The notes beneath the pieces were generated by a model. That model was not told the DNA's origin. It made no database searches and saw nothing but the letters and a program-made list of their open reading frames with translations. Below are positions 53,173 to 63,745 of a stretch of DNA of 64,000 nt, in pieces (the first letter of the stretch is position 1; every line of letters begins with the position of its first letter). The position numbers and the translations under genes were made by a program. Origin of the DNA: Ophiobolus disseminans (taxonomy: Eukaryota; Ascomycota; Dothideomycetes; Pleosporales; Phaeosphaeriaceae); contig MU006250.1 of the NCBI GenBank assembly GCA_010093685.1, positions 120,639 through 184,638 on the forward strand, read 5' to 3'.

Positions 53173-53340
53173 CTACGGCTGCTGCCCCCCACAGTTCACG
53201 CAACCCGAGTCGTGGTGCACCGTTCTCAATTTCCGTGCAAAATTGCATCTGTCGTGCTCAAGGTACACCTCGCAGCGAATTTCAATGATATCTTTGAAGT
53301 GGCCGCACCAGTCGTAGACGTGTCGGATGTATTTGCACAT
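53173..53340 (-). CDS. Small cysteine-rich protein, copy 1
   Basis: 55 residues: MCKYIRHVYDWCGHFKD, then IRC, DRC and a final SGCVNCGGQQP. The Cys/His pattern is C...WC-x-H...C...C...C-x2-C, which resembles a small zinc-binding protein. No signal peptide is seen. It is the first of several similar genes on this strand. Upstream leader sequence is A/C rich. The function is unknown; related short proteins are common in Pleosporales. Confidence 0.6.
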   Translation of the reverse strand: MCKYIRHVYDWCGHFKDIIEIRCEVYLEHDRCNFARKLRTVHHDSGCVNCGGQQP

Positions 53341-54008
53341 GTTGGTTTGGTAGGCTGGGTGGTGGTTGTGTGTTGTGTAGGTTGGTTGTGTAGATTGTCT
53401 GGTTGTTAGTAGAGTTGGTATTGCTTTGTGCGCTGTTGTTGTTGCTTTGGGTGTGGTAGTCAATGTGGCAGTTGTGGTAGTTGTGGTATAAAGAAGTAAG
53501 TAAGCAGGGGTGCCGCAGGATATTATACTCCCTCGAGGGCTTCACGTTCACGCATTCACGTCCACCGCCGATTGGAAATTCGCATACTTAGCGACATGTT
53601 TTGCGCATGTGTCTGCTCCTGGGGTCTGTGATGTTGCGACGTGTGGTGCCATATTTTGCATACATGTCACCTCCCGGCGCCGAGTTTGTTGCGATATTTG
53701 CTAGCGTTTGGCCACGTGGCGCACACTAGCATGCACAGAGACGGGTGTGTGGTTTATTTGAGGGTATGGAGGATAATCATGGTGATGTGTCGGTGATGAT
53801 GTTCTTGATGCTACTTGGCTATCATGGTATATCTCTCATGATACATCAACTCAAATCTCAAGCTTCAACCAACATACTCCTATTCGTTCCATGCTCCGCC
53901 TAATGATGGTGTGTTACACATCCACATCCTCACTTCCTTCACCCAAACAACGAAAAGCTCCTCCTGCCCTCAACCGTCACTCAATCTCCCTTAGCGCGCG
54001 CCTTCGCC
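53341..54008. other. Intergenic
   Basis: Leader and promoter side of copy 1, and 3' flank of copy 2. No additional gene is seen. Confidence 0.35.
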
Positions 54009-54238
54009 TCATTCTGCGCCTTTTTCCGTTCTCTCCTGTCCTTCCATCCTAAGCTGTTCCTGTATTTTCTTTGACTTCGCATCTTCAGCCGCAGCCTTTC
54101 TGGCGGCCATTTCCTCACTCTTCATTTTGGCGACGCACTCGGGCTTCGGACAACAGTCGTCCCAGGTTTCCATATCCAGACGCGTCCATCTTCCGCATCG
54201 GTTTCGCTTCCCCTTACCGCAGAGTACAGGTCCGACAT
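54009..54238 (-). pseudogene. Small cysteine-rich protein, copy 2 (partial)
   Basis: The frame codes LCGKGKRNRCGRWTRLDMET, then WDDCCPKPEC, then a Lys/Ala-rich helical tail (KMKSEEMAARKAAAEDAKSKK) ending at 54009. The cysteine spacing matches the second half of the other copies and the tail resembles copy 3. An acceptor-like TTACTTAG lies just upstream, but no first exon with the expected C-x2-H part was found, so it is partial or decayed. Confidence 0.45.
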
Positions 54239-54778
54239 ACTAAGTAAGTCAAGATCGGCGTGTTGCCCCGGTAATATCGGGGTGCTTGGGTAGTTGTTGG
54301 CTGGCGATTTGTGTTGTACTTGTTCCAATATAGTATGCCTGAATGTTGAGTGGTAGCTGGTAGGTTGATGGTTGGCTCTGTCAAAGAGTGGAAGATTTGA
54401 GAAGATTTGGCTGCAAAGTGTGAGATGTTGGAGAAAATATCGTGGTTTATAGTTCGCCACATATGCTTGTCAGGCGAGTGAATTTTACACATCACCTACA
54501 GCCTGCGGTGACCAAAAACAATCAAGAACCGTCGATCACTCAAAATTGACATAGGAGCAAGACGTGAATCTGCTACGGCAATTCAACACTCAATTTCACA
54601 CGCTTATCTCACACTGAAACACAGACATTCGTGCTTTGAAACTATGTAAAGCCAATAAACACAGAAACAGGTCGCACAGCCCATCAACATACACCAACCG
54701 CAGGAAGTCACCACGCCGAGTGAACTCGCCTTACCAACCACCTGCACATCTCGTCACATCTCCTGTGCACCCCCTTTC

Positions 54779-55158
54779 TCATCTTCTCTTCTTTGGCTTC
54801 CCCCGCACAATTTTGCCCCCTATCCTATATACCTGCACAATTTTGCCCTCCATCTGGCGCCTCCTCGCTTCAGCCGCCGCTTTCCGAGCGCGGCCAGCGG
54901 CGATACGCTCCTGATGCGCCTTGGTACACCTCTCGCATTTATCCTGCGTGTTCGTTCCAGATACACGCTCCATGAATTCGCACTTTACGCTGACCCCATT
55001 CGGGCATAGATTTTTTTTTTGGTGTTGTGATGGGTATAGCATCCGGGCATCGTGTACCAGGTCTTCGTGATTTTGCATGTATGTTTGTTGGATGTGCAGA
55101 CCTTGGGTCGTTTGCCTTGGGTCGATGAAGAGAGGAAGGTGGTTTTCATGCGGACCAT
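54779..55158 (-). pseudogene. Small cysteine-rich protein, copy 3, frameshifted at poly-A
   Basis: From the Met at 55158 the frame reads KRPKVCTSNKHTCKITKTWY, then MPGCYTHHNTKK. At a run of ten A (T10 at 55011-55020 on the plus strand) the continuing family sequence, NLCPNGVSVKCEFM then DKCERC and a basic Ala/Arg tail, is in another frame. One extra base in the run would join them. It is either a genuine inactivation or a sequencing/assembly slip. Confidence 0.55.
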
Positions 55159-55767
55159 GGTGTTTGAAATTCTGAGGTTGGTTCAAAGGTGATGTAGATG
55201 TGGAGGTTGTTGTTTCGATACGATGGTGCCTGGTTGTAAAATGGTGCTTTGTTGAGTTGGTAGTTGGCTCAGTCAAAGAGTACGTGGTTCGCGGATAATA
55301 GATCAATGAGTGTGGGTAACAATTCTTGGAGTCAAAAAAGTGGGATCGGCGTGCATATACTCAAGTAAAGCACTGTCATTCATACATGCGAGTGAATAGT
55401 CAGCAATCAATATTGGGGTAGGCTGTAAAGGTGTGCTGATATCACGTTAACGTGATGCGCATTCACACTTCCTCATCTCAGAACGTGGATCAACTTTGTA
55501 TCACTGGAAATATTCACGTGGTCTGAAATGCGGCATGGTTGAGAGCAGGGATCATATTGTGTACTGGTTAAGCGTTTCCAGAAAACATTACATCTGAATG
55601 AGATTTCTAAACACTGAAGCACTTGCAACCGGAAAGAGCCACCAGACCGATCGTACTTTGAAAGCCATCTTCAACCACATACCTGCATCTTCTCCTTCCC
55701 TTGATCTTACTCTTCGCTTCATCCGTTTCTCCAGTGCAAAAACCTCGTTCCTCATCCCTCCAGTCTT
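55159..55767. other. Intergenic
   Basis: The leader of copy 3 shares a GTTGGCTC-x-GTCAAAGAGT segment (about 55262-55280) with the leader of copy 2 (about 54373-54392). Nothing else is seen. Confidence 0.4.
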
Positions 55768-55950
55768 TTATCTGCAACCCGGACATGGCGCGTCCACTTC
55801 CGGCAAGTTTTGAACCGATGGATTCTTGTTGCACCAGCCTTTATACCACTTCGAGCATGACGCCTTCCTTTCGTCGTGATAATGACTGCACTTCATATAA
55901 AAGGTCCGCTTGACGTAACACGTCTTACAGGGAGAGAAGATGTGCACCAT
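55768..55950 (-). CDS. Small cysteine-rich protein, copy 4
   Basis: 60 residues: MVHIFSPCKTCYVKRTFYMK, CSHYHDERKASC, KWYKGWC and a final DAPCPGCR. Pattern: C-x2-C...C-x2-H...C...C...C-x2-C, close to copy 1. No signal peptide is seen. The frame is intact. Likely zinc-binding; role unknown. Confidence 0.55.
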   Translation of the reverse strand: MVHIFSPCKTCYVKRTFYMKCSHYHDERKASCSKWYKGWCNKNPSVQNLPEVDAPCPGCR

Positions 55951-56598
55951 ATCGATCTTGTGGTTTAGGCAATTTTGAGATCGGGAGCTATAAAGAATGA
56001 TTCGCTGTAGATGTGCGGTTTAGGCCGTCGAACCGTGGAAATAGCAGTGCCTGAACGTATTCGCGTAAGGCTTAGGAGGCTTGGGTAGTTGGTGTTGTCG
56101 ATATATCGGTTATCCTGAAGAAGCTTGGCGGCCGGATGTGGACTCTGGTGTCGTGCAATGAAAATGTGTTCGACGATGTACCCTCCTGATTTATAGTGAC
56201 ATGTGGCCGCTGCAAGCACTAACATGAGTCCTATACATGTGAATGAAATTGCGCTATGATTGTGGATGTGCTCGAATGTCACACGCGATAAAGCCGTGAA
56301 TGTACTGGTATGGAAATGAGGATATTCACGTGCCTAAGCATGTAATCACTCAAACAACCCGTCTTGGTGCATGACCGTCACCTCCATGCATGATATACCG
56401 CGGCGCTAAACCTCTAACGTCATTCTATGATCTTGCACAATCGAAATACGGCCGATATACCATTCACTCCACGCATAGCTCGATACACTCATGGCGGGAA
56501 TTCACATCGTAATCTCTCCCCGTTACTCGCCCACCATCAACACCCACCACAACTCCTTGAGAATCATATGGAACATCACATGCTGCGCCAAAAGTAAC
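55951..56598. other. Intergenic
   Basis: A/T-richer leader region of copy 4. No gene is seen. Confidence 0.35.
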
Positions 56599-56946
56599 CT
56601 ATTCCTGCGTCATCAACGTCGTTAGCCATGCCATCCCACCAGCACTCCTGAGGTGCTGCTCCAGCTCTTTAAATATCAGCAAACGTCTCACTCGACATCT
56701 TCCCACATCCGCTTTGCGTGAAATCTTGCCACTTTTGGTTGGCCTTTTCTTTGGCTCGGGCTTCGGCTTCGTGAGTTTTCGAGCTTTGGCTGGCTCCCGA
56801 GGTAGGTTGCCGGATTTTCGAGTGCAAGACTGACTTCGAGGCTTGAGTGGTTTTCGATTCGCAAATACCTTAGTACCCAGAGCAAGATTGTCTCTATGGC
56901 ACTTCCATGTCGCTAACGGGCCGGGCAACGGATACGGCTTTGCCAT
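56599..56946 (-). CDS. Small basic protein, possible distant member of the cysteine-rich group
   Basis: From the Met at 56946: AKPYPLPGPLATWKCHRDN, then a strongly basic Lys/Arg/Pro tail (KARKLTKPKPEPKKRPTKS) and GRCRVRRLLIFKELEQHL. It has four cysteines or fewer and lacks the final C-x2-C, so membership is doubtful. It may be a diverged or broken copy. Confidence 0.35.
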   Translation of the reverse strand: MAKPYPLPGPLATWKCHRDNLALGTKVFANRKPLKPRSQSCTRKSGNLPREPAKARKLTKPKPEPKKRPTKSGKISRKADVGRCRVRRLLIFKELEQHLRSAGGMAWLTTLMTQE

Positions 56947-57534
56947 ATTGCTTTGTGATATCGGTAAGAGTGGACTGGAGTGTTTTGGTGACAAAGTTTG
57001 ATTGAGCTGGTGTCCAAAGTTGAGTTCTGATTTATTTTGATGAGTGGGTATGGCAGTGCCTGACTGGATACAGATGCGCCGTCGTGAGTGCTGACTTTAG
57101 TAGGAAAATGCCAAAGAATGAAGTTAGCATCTTAGCTTTTGTCACATCTTTGCTACGTGACGTGAGTATGTGAAGGGACAGTGTGAATATTACTAAGAGT
57201 AACAGGAAAAGAAACGCCTGAGTAGCGTCAAGTCCGCGCGGAGCGCGCAAATCCGTCTTCGCGTCACAAGCGCAGACATACGCGCCTATAGATTAGCTAT
57301 GACATTGCGCAGTGATCTTGTTCACTCGGTGCATGAGCCTATTGTGACAACGTTCTAGTCAGACCCGTGCCAAAGACTCATATATCTTATGCTATAAAAG
57401 TCGTGAGAATATCTTCCTTCTTCTTTCCTTCACCACACTACCATTGTCTTCTTCACAGCACAAATCAAATATCCTAAAAAAGAAGGATCACTTACGAGTA
57501 GATTGAATACCACACGCGACCTAAGTCTGCTATC
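56947..57534. promoter_or_regulatory. Divergent upstream region with TATA box
   Basis: CTATAAAAG at 57392-57400 is a good TATA element about 135 bp before the rightward ATG at 57535. The sequence after it is C/T-rich with TTCTTCACAGCACAAATCAAAT just before the gene, as in fungal leaders. Confidence 0.55.
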
Positions 57535-57882
57535 ATGCCTGGACTCCGGACTCATCCTGGAGGGGATTCTCATGCTGGTTTACCCGGGGGTCCAAATCGT
57601 TCAGACAACCAGGCGACCGGGGCAAATGCAGCACCTGCCGGTGGCTCAGGCCAGGCATTTGGCAGCAACACAGTTGATCCGATGGCCCCAGTCCTCGATC
57701 GCTGGGGAATAGTCTTGTCATACGTGCCCATACAACCTGCGCCACCACGGCCTGCGGAAAGAGAAGTTCAAGCTGATGCCACCATCACTGCTGAATCAAG
57801 CAGAGATAGTTCCCAGACTGTGCAAGGCAATGCAGCATGCGGTAGAGCGAACAGCGGGACGAGCAGCGGCTCAGCGGCCTGA
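57535..57882 (+). CDS. Hypothetical 115-aa protein
   Basis: MPGLRTHPGGDSHAGLPGGP opens a Gly/Ala/Pro/Ser-rich, mostly disordered protein; the only more hydrophobic patch is APVLDRWGIVLSYVPIQPAP (about residues 50-70). One cysteine; no signal peptide. Support comes from the TATA-containing promoter and an ATCATGCC start context. The function is unknown. Confidence 0.5.
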   Translation: MPGLRTHPGGDSHAGLPGGPNRSDNQATGANAAPAGGSGQAFGSNTVDPMAPVLDRWGIVLSYVPIQPAPPRPAEREVQADATITAESSRDSSQTVQGNAACGRANSGTSSGSAA

Positions 57883-60421
57883 AGAAGTAGGTTAGTTTAT
57901 ATGTCAATGCTGAAGAGAGAAAGGAATGGAAAGGTATAGATAGTAGTCTAGAAAGTCAATAATCAATTTTTTTACAACACAAGTCGCGTGACGTGAAAAA
58001 GTTCTTGCTCAATGAGGCTTGAGTTCGGAAGCTCGATGTCTAGTCAATCTGATGTCTCTGTGCAATTATCGCGTTCACAGCGACCTCTCTGAATCGTTTA
58101 CAACACATGACATCCGCTGCTTGGCAGCACTTTTGTAAGACCATCCAGGTACGCAAGCCTCAGTGATCATGAAGCGTTGGTGTCAAAACTCTGGGGAGTC
58201 TCTGGGCAGTCTGCATCGGAAGGATCACAGCGTGAGTCGAGCACGTCAATGACCACGATTGCGCATGTAGTCATACCAGATCTAGCTGCTCCCGGACCCT
58301 GTCACACAAGAGGCCCTCAAGACTCACATCTCGTACCACAAAAATCTGCTACGTTACGCGAACATTTGCTCCACCTCTCAAAAGAGCATATGTATCATAA
58401 GCTTGGTAGACTCACAAATCACATTGCTTACTGTGCGTTTGGTAGCTCAGGCATCTGGCATTAGGGTTCGATGAAGGTTACACGAGTGATAGCAAAATAG
58501 GTCACGTGGCGGTTGGAGGCATCTATGGCGTGTCCCTTTCGCTACGACCAATGGTTATCCCTTTGCCGGTTTCCTCCATAGGGCATGGGTCTAGCTAGAG
58601 TCAGCCTGTCGGTCGAGACGTCACGGCTGACAGCCAGGATTGCCTTCTCAAGCACGCTATGCACAATAGCATGGTGTGCCTCCTTATTGTATGCGCGAGA
58701 CTCCATGTCCTTGTATACGAGGGGCCAACTATTGTATACCAGCGACCGGTCATCGCGCGGGCAATCGGCTGGGGGGCAATGCGCTGTCAAAGTAAAGTTG
58801 CGGCAAAGAACATGCTTGCGCGTGTAGTGTATACAGAGCGGGTCGGTCGTGCTACGATTCTGGACTCATTTCGAGACGCGTCGGGAAAGCTCATCTTGAG
58901 ATTGCAATCGTTGGTCGCGTCACCACATCTATAATCATCAGCGAAACCTCTGTGATGCCTGTGTAGGCTGTGAACGCTTACCAAAATACCACACCACAAT
59001 CTTAGAAGACGGAGCGATGCTCATCAGCAGAATATCCTGATCTTGGGCACGATTTGAGCAAAGCCATGATAGCTGCGACGCTGGGGGTCGCTGTCTATCT
59101 ACATTGTGTCTGTTGTTGCGGTCGAAGCCTAAGATTGGCACTCAGCGTCATGCCAAGGCGCTTACTCATCGAACAGCAACCTCATCCTCCACACCTTCCC
59201 CGTCGCATCTCGGCCCAATATCCGTGCCTAGTCACCACCATGGGTATTGCAGAACGGAGAAGACGCCGGCCGATCGCATCTCCTTCCCCAGTCTGTTTTC
59301 GCTCGACACTCAGGCGCGTATGAAACTGGCGATGCGGCACTAAACGAAACCTTGATTCCTGATGCGGGCCACCGAAACACCAAACCACACACCCGTATAG
59401 AGACCAGACTGGGACTAACTGGCAGTTTCGGACATATCATGGCCGTTTGCCGGGATCGACTTGATCGTCAATTTTCGTTGAACGCTCGCGATGTGAGCCT
59501 CGCCCCACATTCTGATTCGTGGCTGAACGTTGCACAACGACTTCGAGCACTGCTGGACCATAGGCCACATCTTTGTTACCCTTCAATGATTAACGAACAA
59601 CACTGTGGATTAGACTGCAAAACACCCGATAGCGGCAACAGTAACAGCGAAGCATGATAGTTTCCAGAGCACGGCATTGATGTTCTCCGCCTCAGCCACA
59701 ATCAGTTTCACTAGTAGCAAGGGTCGATTGAGTTGAAAGCCAAGCTTTCTTAACCTCAGATCAACGATGCTTAGGCATGGCTGAACCTAAGACCAGACCT
59801 CGAGCCTGCTTGGTGAGCCTCGGGTCAGTCCCACATTGACCTAAGTTTTGCTCCGCAATGTTCGGTTTCGAGCAACATCATCCCTGCCGCACTTCCCGAC
59901 AGCTCCCCAAATATAAACGTCTCACTTTTTGTCATTCCGTTCCCTTACTGGTCATTCTCTAACACGAAGCTGGGTGTTCCTCGACTTTCAACATGCTAGA
60001 TCGTATCAATGTCTCCACTGAAACTTTCGAGCACATGTTTATGGGGGCTTTCCTTGCTTTGGTGGCGTTTCGGGACTCCCAGGAAGGGGCTTCTTCCTCC
60101 CAAAAGTGCAACCTCGTGCCTCACATTGATCTCGAAACAGCACTTCAACCACTTCACACATCTTGGCCAAACTCGAGGACCTCACACACCCGGATCTGGA
60201 TGGAACGGCACAACTTAGCACATCGGAGACGGAGAAGACATCGTTCTCGGTACGAACATAGGACTTATGATCTCGTATAAAGGGCGTTCAGCTCGCAACC
60301 GAAGAAGAACATCAGCACACAGGTTCCCAACCCAGCTTCTACAGTAATCACTACTTCTCTTCCATTCTACCTAATAACCTCTTCACTCTATTCTATAATC
60401 ATCTCATCTGACCGGTTCAGT
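57883..60421. other. Large gene-poor interval with promoter for the Egh16-like gene
   Basis: 2.5 kb without a recognisable gene; open frames on both strands (58177-58464, 59054-59657, 59993-60280) have no family content. TATAAAG at 60276-60282 lies about 140 bp before the next ATG and is followed by a CT/CA-rich leader. Confidence 0.5.
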
Positions 60422-61580
60422 ATGTACTTCACCACCTCCTCCGTTGTTGCTTTCAGCCTTTTGGCTTCCTCTTCGCTTGTGGCTGGCCACGGCGCTATCA
60501 TCGCTGCAACTGGCGATGCTGGAGGCGCAGGATCTGCCATTGGTGTGGACCCGGCAACTCCACGTGACGGCACAGGCCGCAATCCATTCCAGCAAGACTC
60601 AACTCGCTTCCGTGGAGATGCCGCTGCTACTTGTGGTGAGACTCTTGGTGGAGGCGACAACGCGATCGAAGCAGGGACCGCGCAAGTTATGCAGCTCAAC
60701 GGCGCAACGCTTCCCCAAGTCTCTGCCGGTGGTCAAGTCATGATGACTGTCCATCAAGTCAATTCCGACGGTGCTGGACCTTACAAGTGCATGATCGATG
60801 CAACCGGCACGGGAACCAACTGGCAGCCAATCACTGTCAGCCAGAACCTCGAGGGTAGCGAACGCGGCCGCAACCGCGACACCCAGATGCAGGATCTTCC
60901 CCTTACTGCCGAAATTCCGGCTGGACAAACTTGCACTGGAACTGTTGCTGGCCAGACCAACGTCTGCATGGTCCGCTGCGAGAACCCAGCGCGTGCTGGA
61001 CCTTTCGGTGGCTGTGTTCCAGTCCAGATGGCCGCTGCCGCCGCGGCTGCGCCTGCTGCAGGTTAGTCTTCACACCAACACCATCCACTTCCTGTTCATC
61101 GCTTACATTTTTAGCTGCCCCTGTTGCCAACGCCCCTGTTGCCAACGCTCCTGCTGCCAACGCCCCTGCCGCGAATGTCGCACCCGGTGAGCCTTTCAAC
61201 CCTCAATCACACTGACTCAAGACTGACATTACTAGCTGTGGCACCCGTAAATCCCGCAACTCAGCCAGCAGCCGCCGCACCAGTCGCCAACGCCCCGGCA
61301 GCCGCCGCTCCAATTGCCAACGCTCCGGTAGCCGCCGCCCCAGTTGCCAACAGCCCAGCAGGCGGCGTTGCCACTAACCCCAATGCTGGTCAGTACTCCT
61401 CTTCACACTACACATAGACATTAGCACTGACAATTATTAGCCGTTGCTCCCGCAGCTGCTCCTGTTTCCCCCGTCGCCGGCGCCGCAGCCCGCAAGCGCG
61501 AGGCTCTTCGCCAGAGCCAGCCCGCACTCACCAACGACGACCAGGAGGAGGAACTCGACCTTGTCGAGAGCGACTTCTGA
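60422..61580 (+). CDS. Secreted Egh16/Mas-like protein with Ala/Pro repeat tail
   Basis: Four exons (60422-61061, 61115-61186, 61236-61388, 61441-61580) give 334 residues. Residues 1-21 are a signal peptide ending ASSSLVAG before HGAIIAATGDAGG, the mature N-terminus typical of the gEgh16/Mas family found in appressoria and infection structures of plant pathogens. ATPRDGTGRNPFQQDSTRF and CGETLGGGDNAIEAG follow, with cysteines at CMID, CTGT, CMVRCENPA and GGCVPVQM. After residue 200 comes an Ala/Pro tail of APVANAP-like repeats, then a final charged part with RKREAL and DDQEEELDL. Exons 2 and 3 are multiples of three in phase 1-1. The role in infection is known for relatives only. Confidence 0.85.
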
Positions 61581-62128
61581 ATGCATCGGCGCTGATACGA
61601 AGCATAAGCAACGATGACGACTGTGGCAACAGCCGGAAGGAACAAGTTTAGTGATTGGAATGTATATATCTCGAGCATCTCGATATGTAAAAGGTGGGGT
61701 CGATGGGATGATTGAAGATGCGCTGGTCTGCGACCGCCTTCCATGAGAATGAAGAGTTTGTTATTTAGCATTGTTTGGTTTGGGTATGGTAGATTGCTGG
61801 ACTAGTTAGGCTTGGGAACCCTAGTCTCTTACGCTCCTTATTTGTAATAGCATTTGATAATAACTTTGTATAACATTTGGTCCTCATTGCATACTGCAAA
61901 CTTCGCATCTGAAGCTGAACATAGTGCCTTGCAGCCTCAGGTGTCGTGCGAATAAGCTTTTGATCGATGAAGGGCGTGGTGTTTGACGTGCGCCAGGATG
62001 AGGGCTGAATGGTCTTGGAGACGTTTCACATGACGTGCTACCGCACCTACTACCCCACGTCTCGACCACAGCACGAGTCACACTCAATACCCTAATCTAA
62101 TTTATAGCAAAAAGGAAACTAAACACCG
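61581..62128. other. Intergenic
   Basis: 3' flank of the secreted protein gene, A/T-richer. Nothing else is seen. Confidence 0.35.
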
Positions 62129-62361
62129 TGTTGAGAATATGTAGGTTCAGTCCAGGTTGGTGGAAGGTAGGCTTGCGGTACTTGCCATACGTGGAGGAAC
62201 AGTCCCACTGTAACGTCCTCGTTACCGTACTGTTCAGACGAGCTGGAAAAAACAGTATAGCACGATAGTCAATACAATACGTTGCAGCCACCCTACCTCG
62301 TCCCTCTCCCTACTTGGTGATCTATGGTAGTCATACTACTAAGAGGGACCTTGTTCCAATA
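62129..62361. mobile_element. Solo LTR, copy 2 of a dispersed family
   Basis: A 233-bp element begins TGTTGAGAATATG and ends TTCCAATA, flanked by the 5-bp direct repeat CACCG (62124-62128 and 62362-62366). It is the same family and orientation as the element at 36664-36889. No internal region. Confidence 0.88.
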
Positions 62362-62366
62362 CACCG

Positions 62367-63189
62367 TCTAAATACACATGCAGTCAAGTGAGTTTGTGTG
62401 TGGGGAGGGAATGGGAATGAAAGGAAAACGTCGCGTGTGTGTTTGTGTGTGTTGAGCGCACGAGGACAAGTGCGTCATTGCTGTTAAACGCGGCAGCGCA
62501 GAGGTGAAAGACGGTTATGTTTGTATGCGAGAGGTACATAATGGTGGTCTTGTAAGTCGAGTGCAAACACCGTCGCGTGACAAGCAGTAAGCTGGACGAA
62601 CGCGATCCATCCGCAGCGCACAAACTCTATTGACCTAGCAACATCTCGAAACAGCCTTTCCTACACTGTCGCCAACACCCTTACACTTTGGCAACGTTGT
62701 TCTGATAGTACCGTGAGGTTATACAAGCTTCAATATCAAAGGTGGAAGTACTAGGTGAAATTGTGTCGAGATAGTCCCGCCAAAATCGCAATAAGGGATA
62801 TCCTACCTACGTTCTCTCAAAACACCATTGAGAAAGCTCAGCCCAGAAAACAGCTACGATGCTCCTCCCACTTGTGAGCGATGGCACGCTGCACGATCGC
62901 CATTCTAATCGCCACGAGACCAGCGCAAAACCCGAACTTTCCGTTACATCTTACCTTCACAGTCGTGTTTGATATCGGGTCGGCGCTACCCACCTTTGCA
63001 CCGCTCCCTTCCCTACAGTAAGCCGAAGGTATACTCTTATACAGTGGTCACACTCGGCGCGAGTGTACAGCGCAAGGCACTCTAGTGGCTCAACTATGCC
63101 AAGCGCGAGCAATGGCAGCCACCACGCTCTTGATGGCGAAGCTTTTGTTAGTGTGATGTAGGTGTAGGTGTAGAGACAACATTCTGACG
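62367..63189. other. Intergenic
   Basis: No gene is recognised. GTGTGTGT-rich stretch near 62395-62450. Confidence 0.4.
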
Positions 63190-63745
63190 TACCCAGTACC
63201 CAAATCTGCGACCTTTGGTGCGGTCAAGCTTGTAACGGACGGTCACCACAACGAGTTGGTCAAGTTCTTCGGGCTTCTGGAGGGCACCAGCGGTCAGCAT
63301 GATAATCCTATTTAGCCCGCCAGCGACAGCATTCGCACGTTACTTGAGCGCATTATAGTTAAGGTCAAGGTTCTTGTAGGCGGCAATCAATGCATTTGCG
63401 CAAGCCACGTGCGCTGCACGTTCGACGTGGGTCTATGGGACCACAGGTGCGGCGTGGGTGATAGTGGGAGGAGTACCAGTCGCATGGGCGTACGCCATGT
63501 CTCGGAGCTTCATGCCGTCCACCGGTGTTTTGCATTGGGAACATGGTACAATGCGCCAGTTGTGGACGTTGTCGTCCAGTGTGAGATTCCACTCCTGGAA
63601 TTAGGAGTTGTTCTGCTCAAAGAAACACGTAGCATGGTACATGTGATTGCCAATGCTGCAGTTCGCCCGGATGAAAGTTCCGTGTTGGAGCGGGTCCGCA
63701 TCGAATCTCTTATAGATAGCGCACCGCACGCCAGACGAGGGCGGT
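63190..63745 (-). pseudogene. Dead RING-H2-like gene
   Basis: One continuous frame codes IYKRFDADPLQHGTFIRANC, then SIGNHMYHATCFFEQNNS, a stop, then LDDNVHNWRIVPCSQCKTP, VDGMKLRDMAYAHATG and, after two more stops, RIIMLTAGALQKPEELDQL and VTVRYKLDRTKGRRFGYW. In-frame stops are TAA (63603-63601), TAG (63435-63433) and TAA (63342-63340); no frameshift is needed. The C...H..H..C...C-x2-C spacing is RING-H2-like. A GTACGT donor follows FGYW, so a further exon may once have existed to the left. Confidence 0.6.

Noticed and set aside
52688..53317. 209-codon plus-strand frame
   Set aside because: Its second half is a C/T tract giving Ser/Pro/Leu only, and it overlaps cysteine-rich copy 1 antisense.
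57032..57250. 72-codon minus-strand frame with a hydrophobic stretch
   Set aside because: Lies in the upstream region of the small basic gene, without supporting start context or neighbours.
59993..60280. 95-codon frame before the Egh16-like gene
   Set aside because: Overlaps the TATA element and promoter of that gene; random composition.
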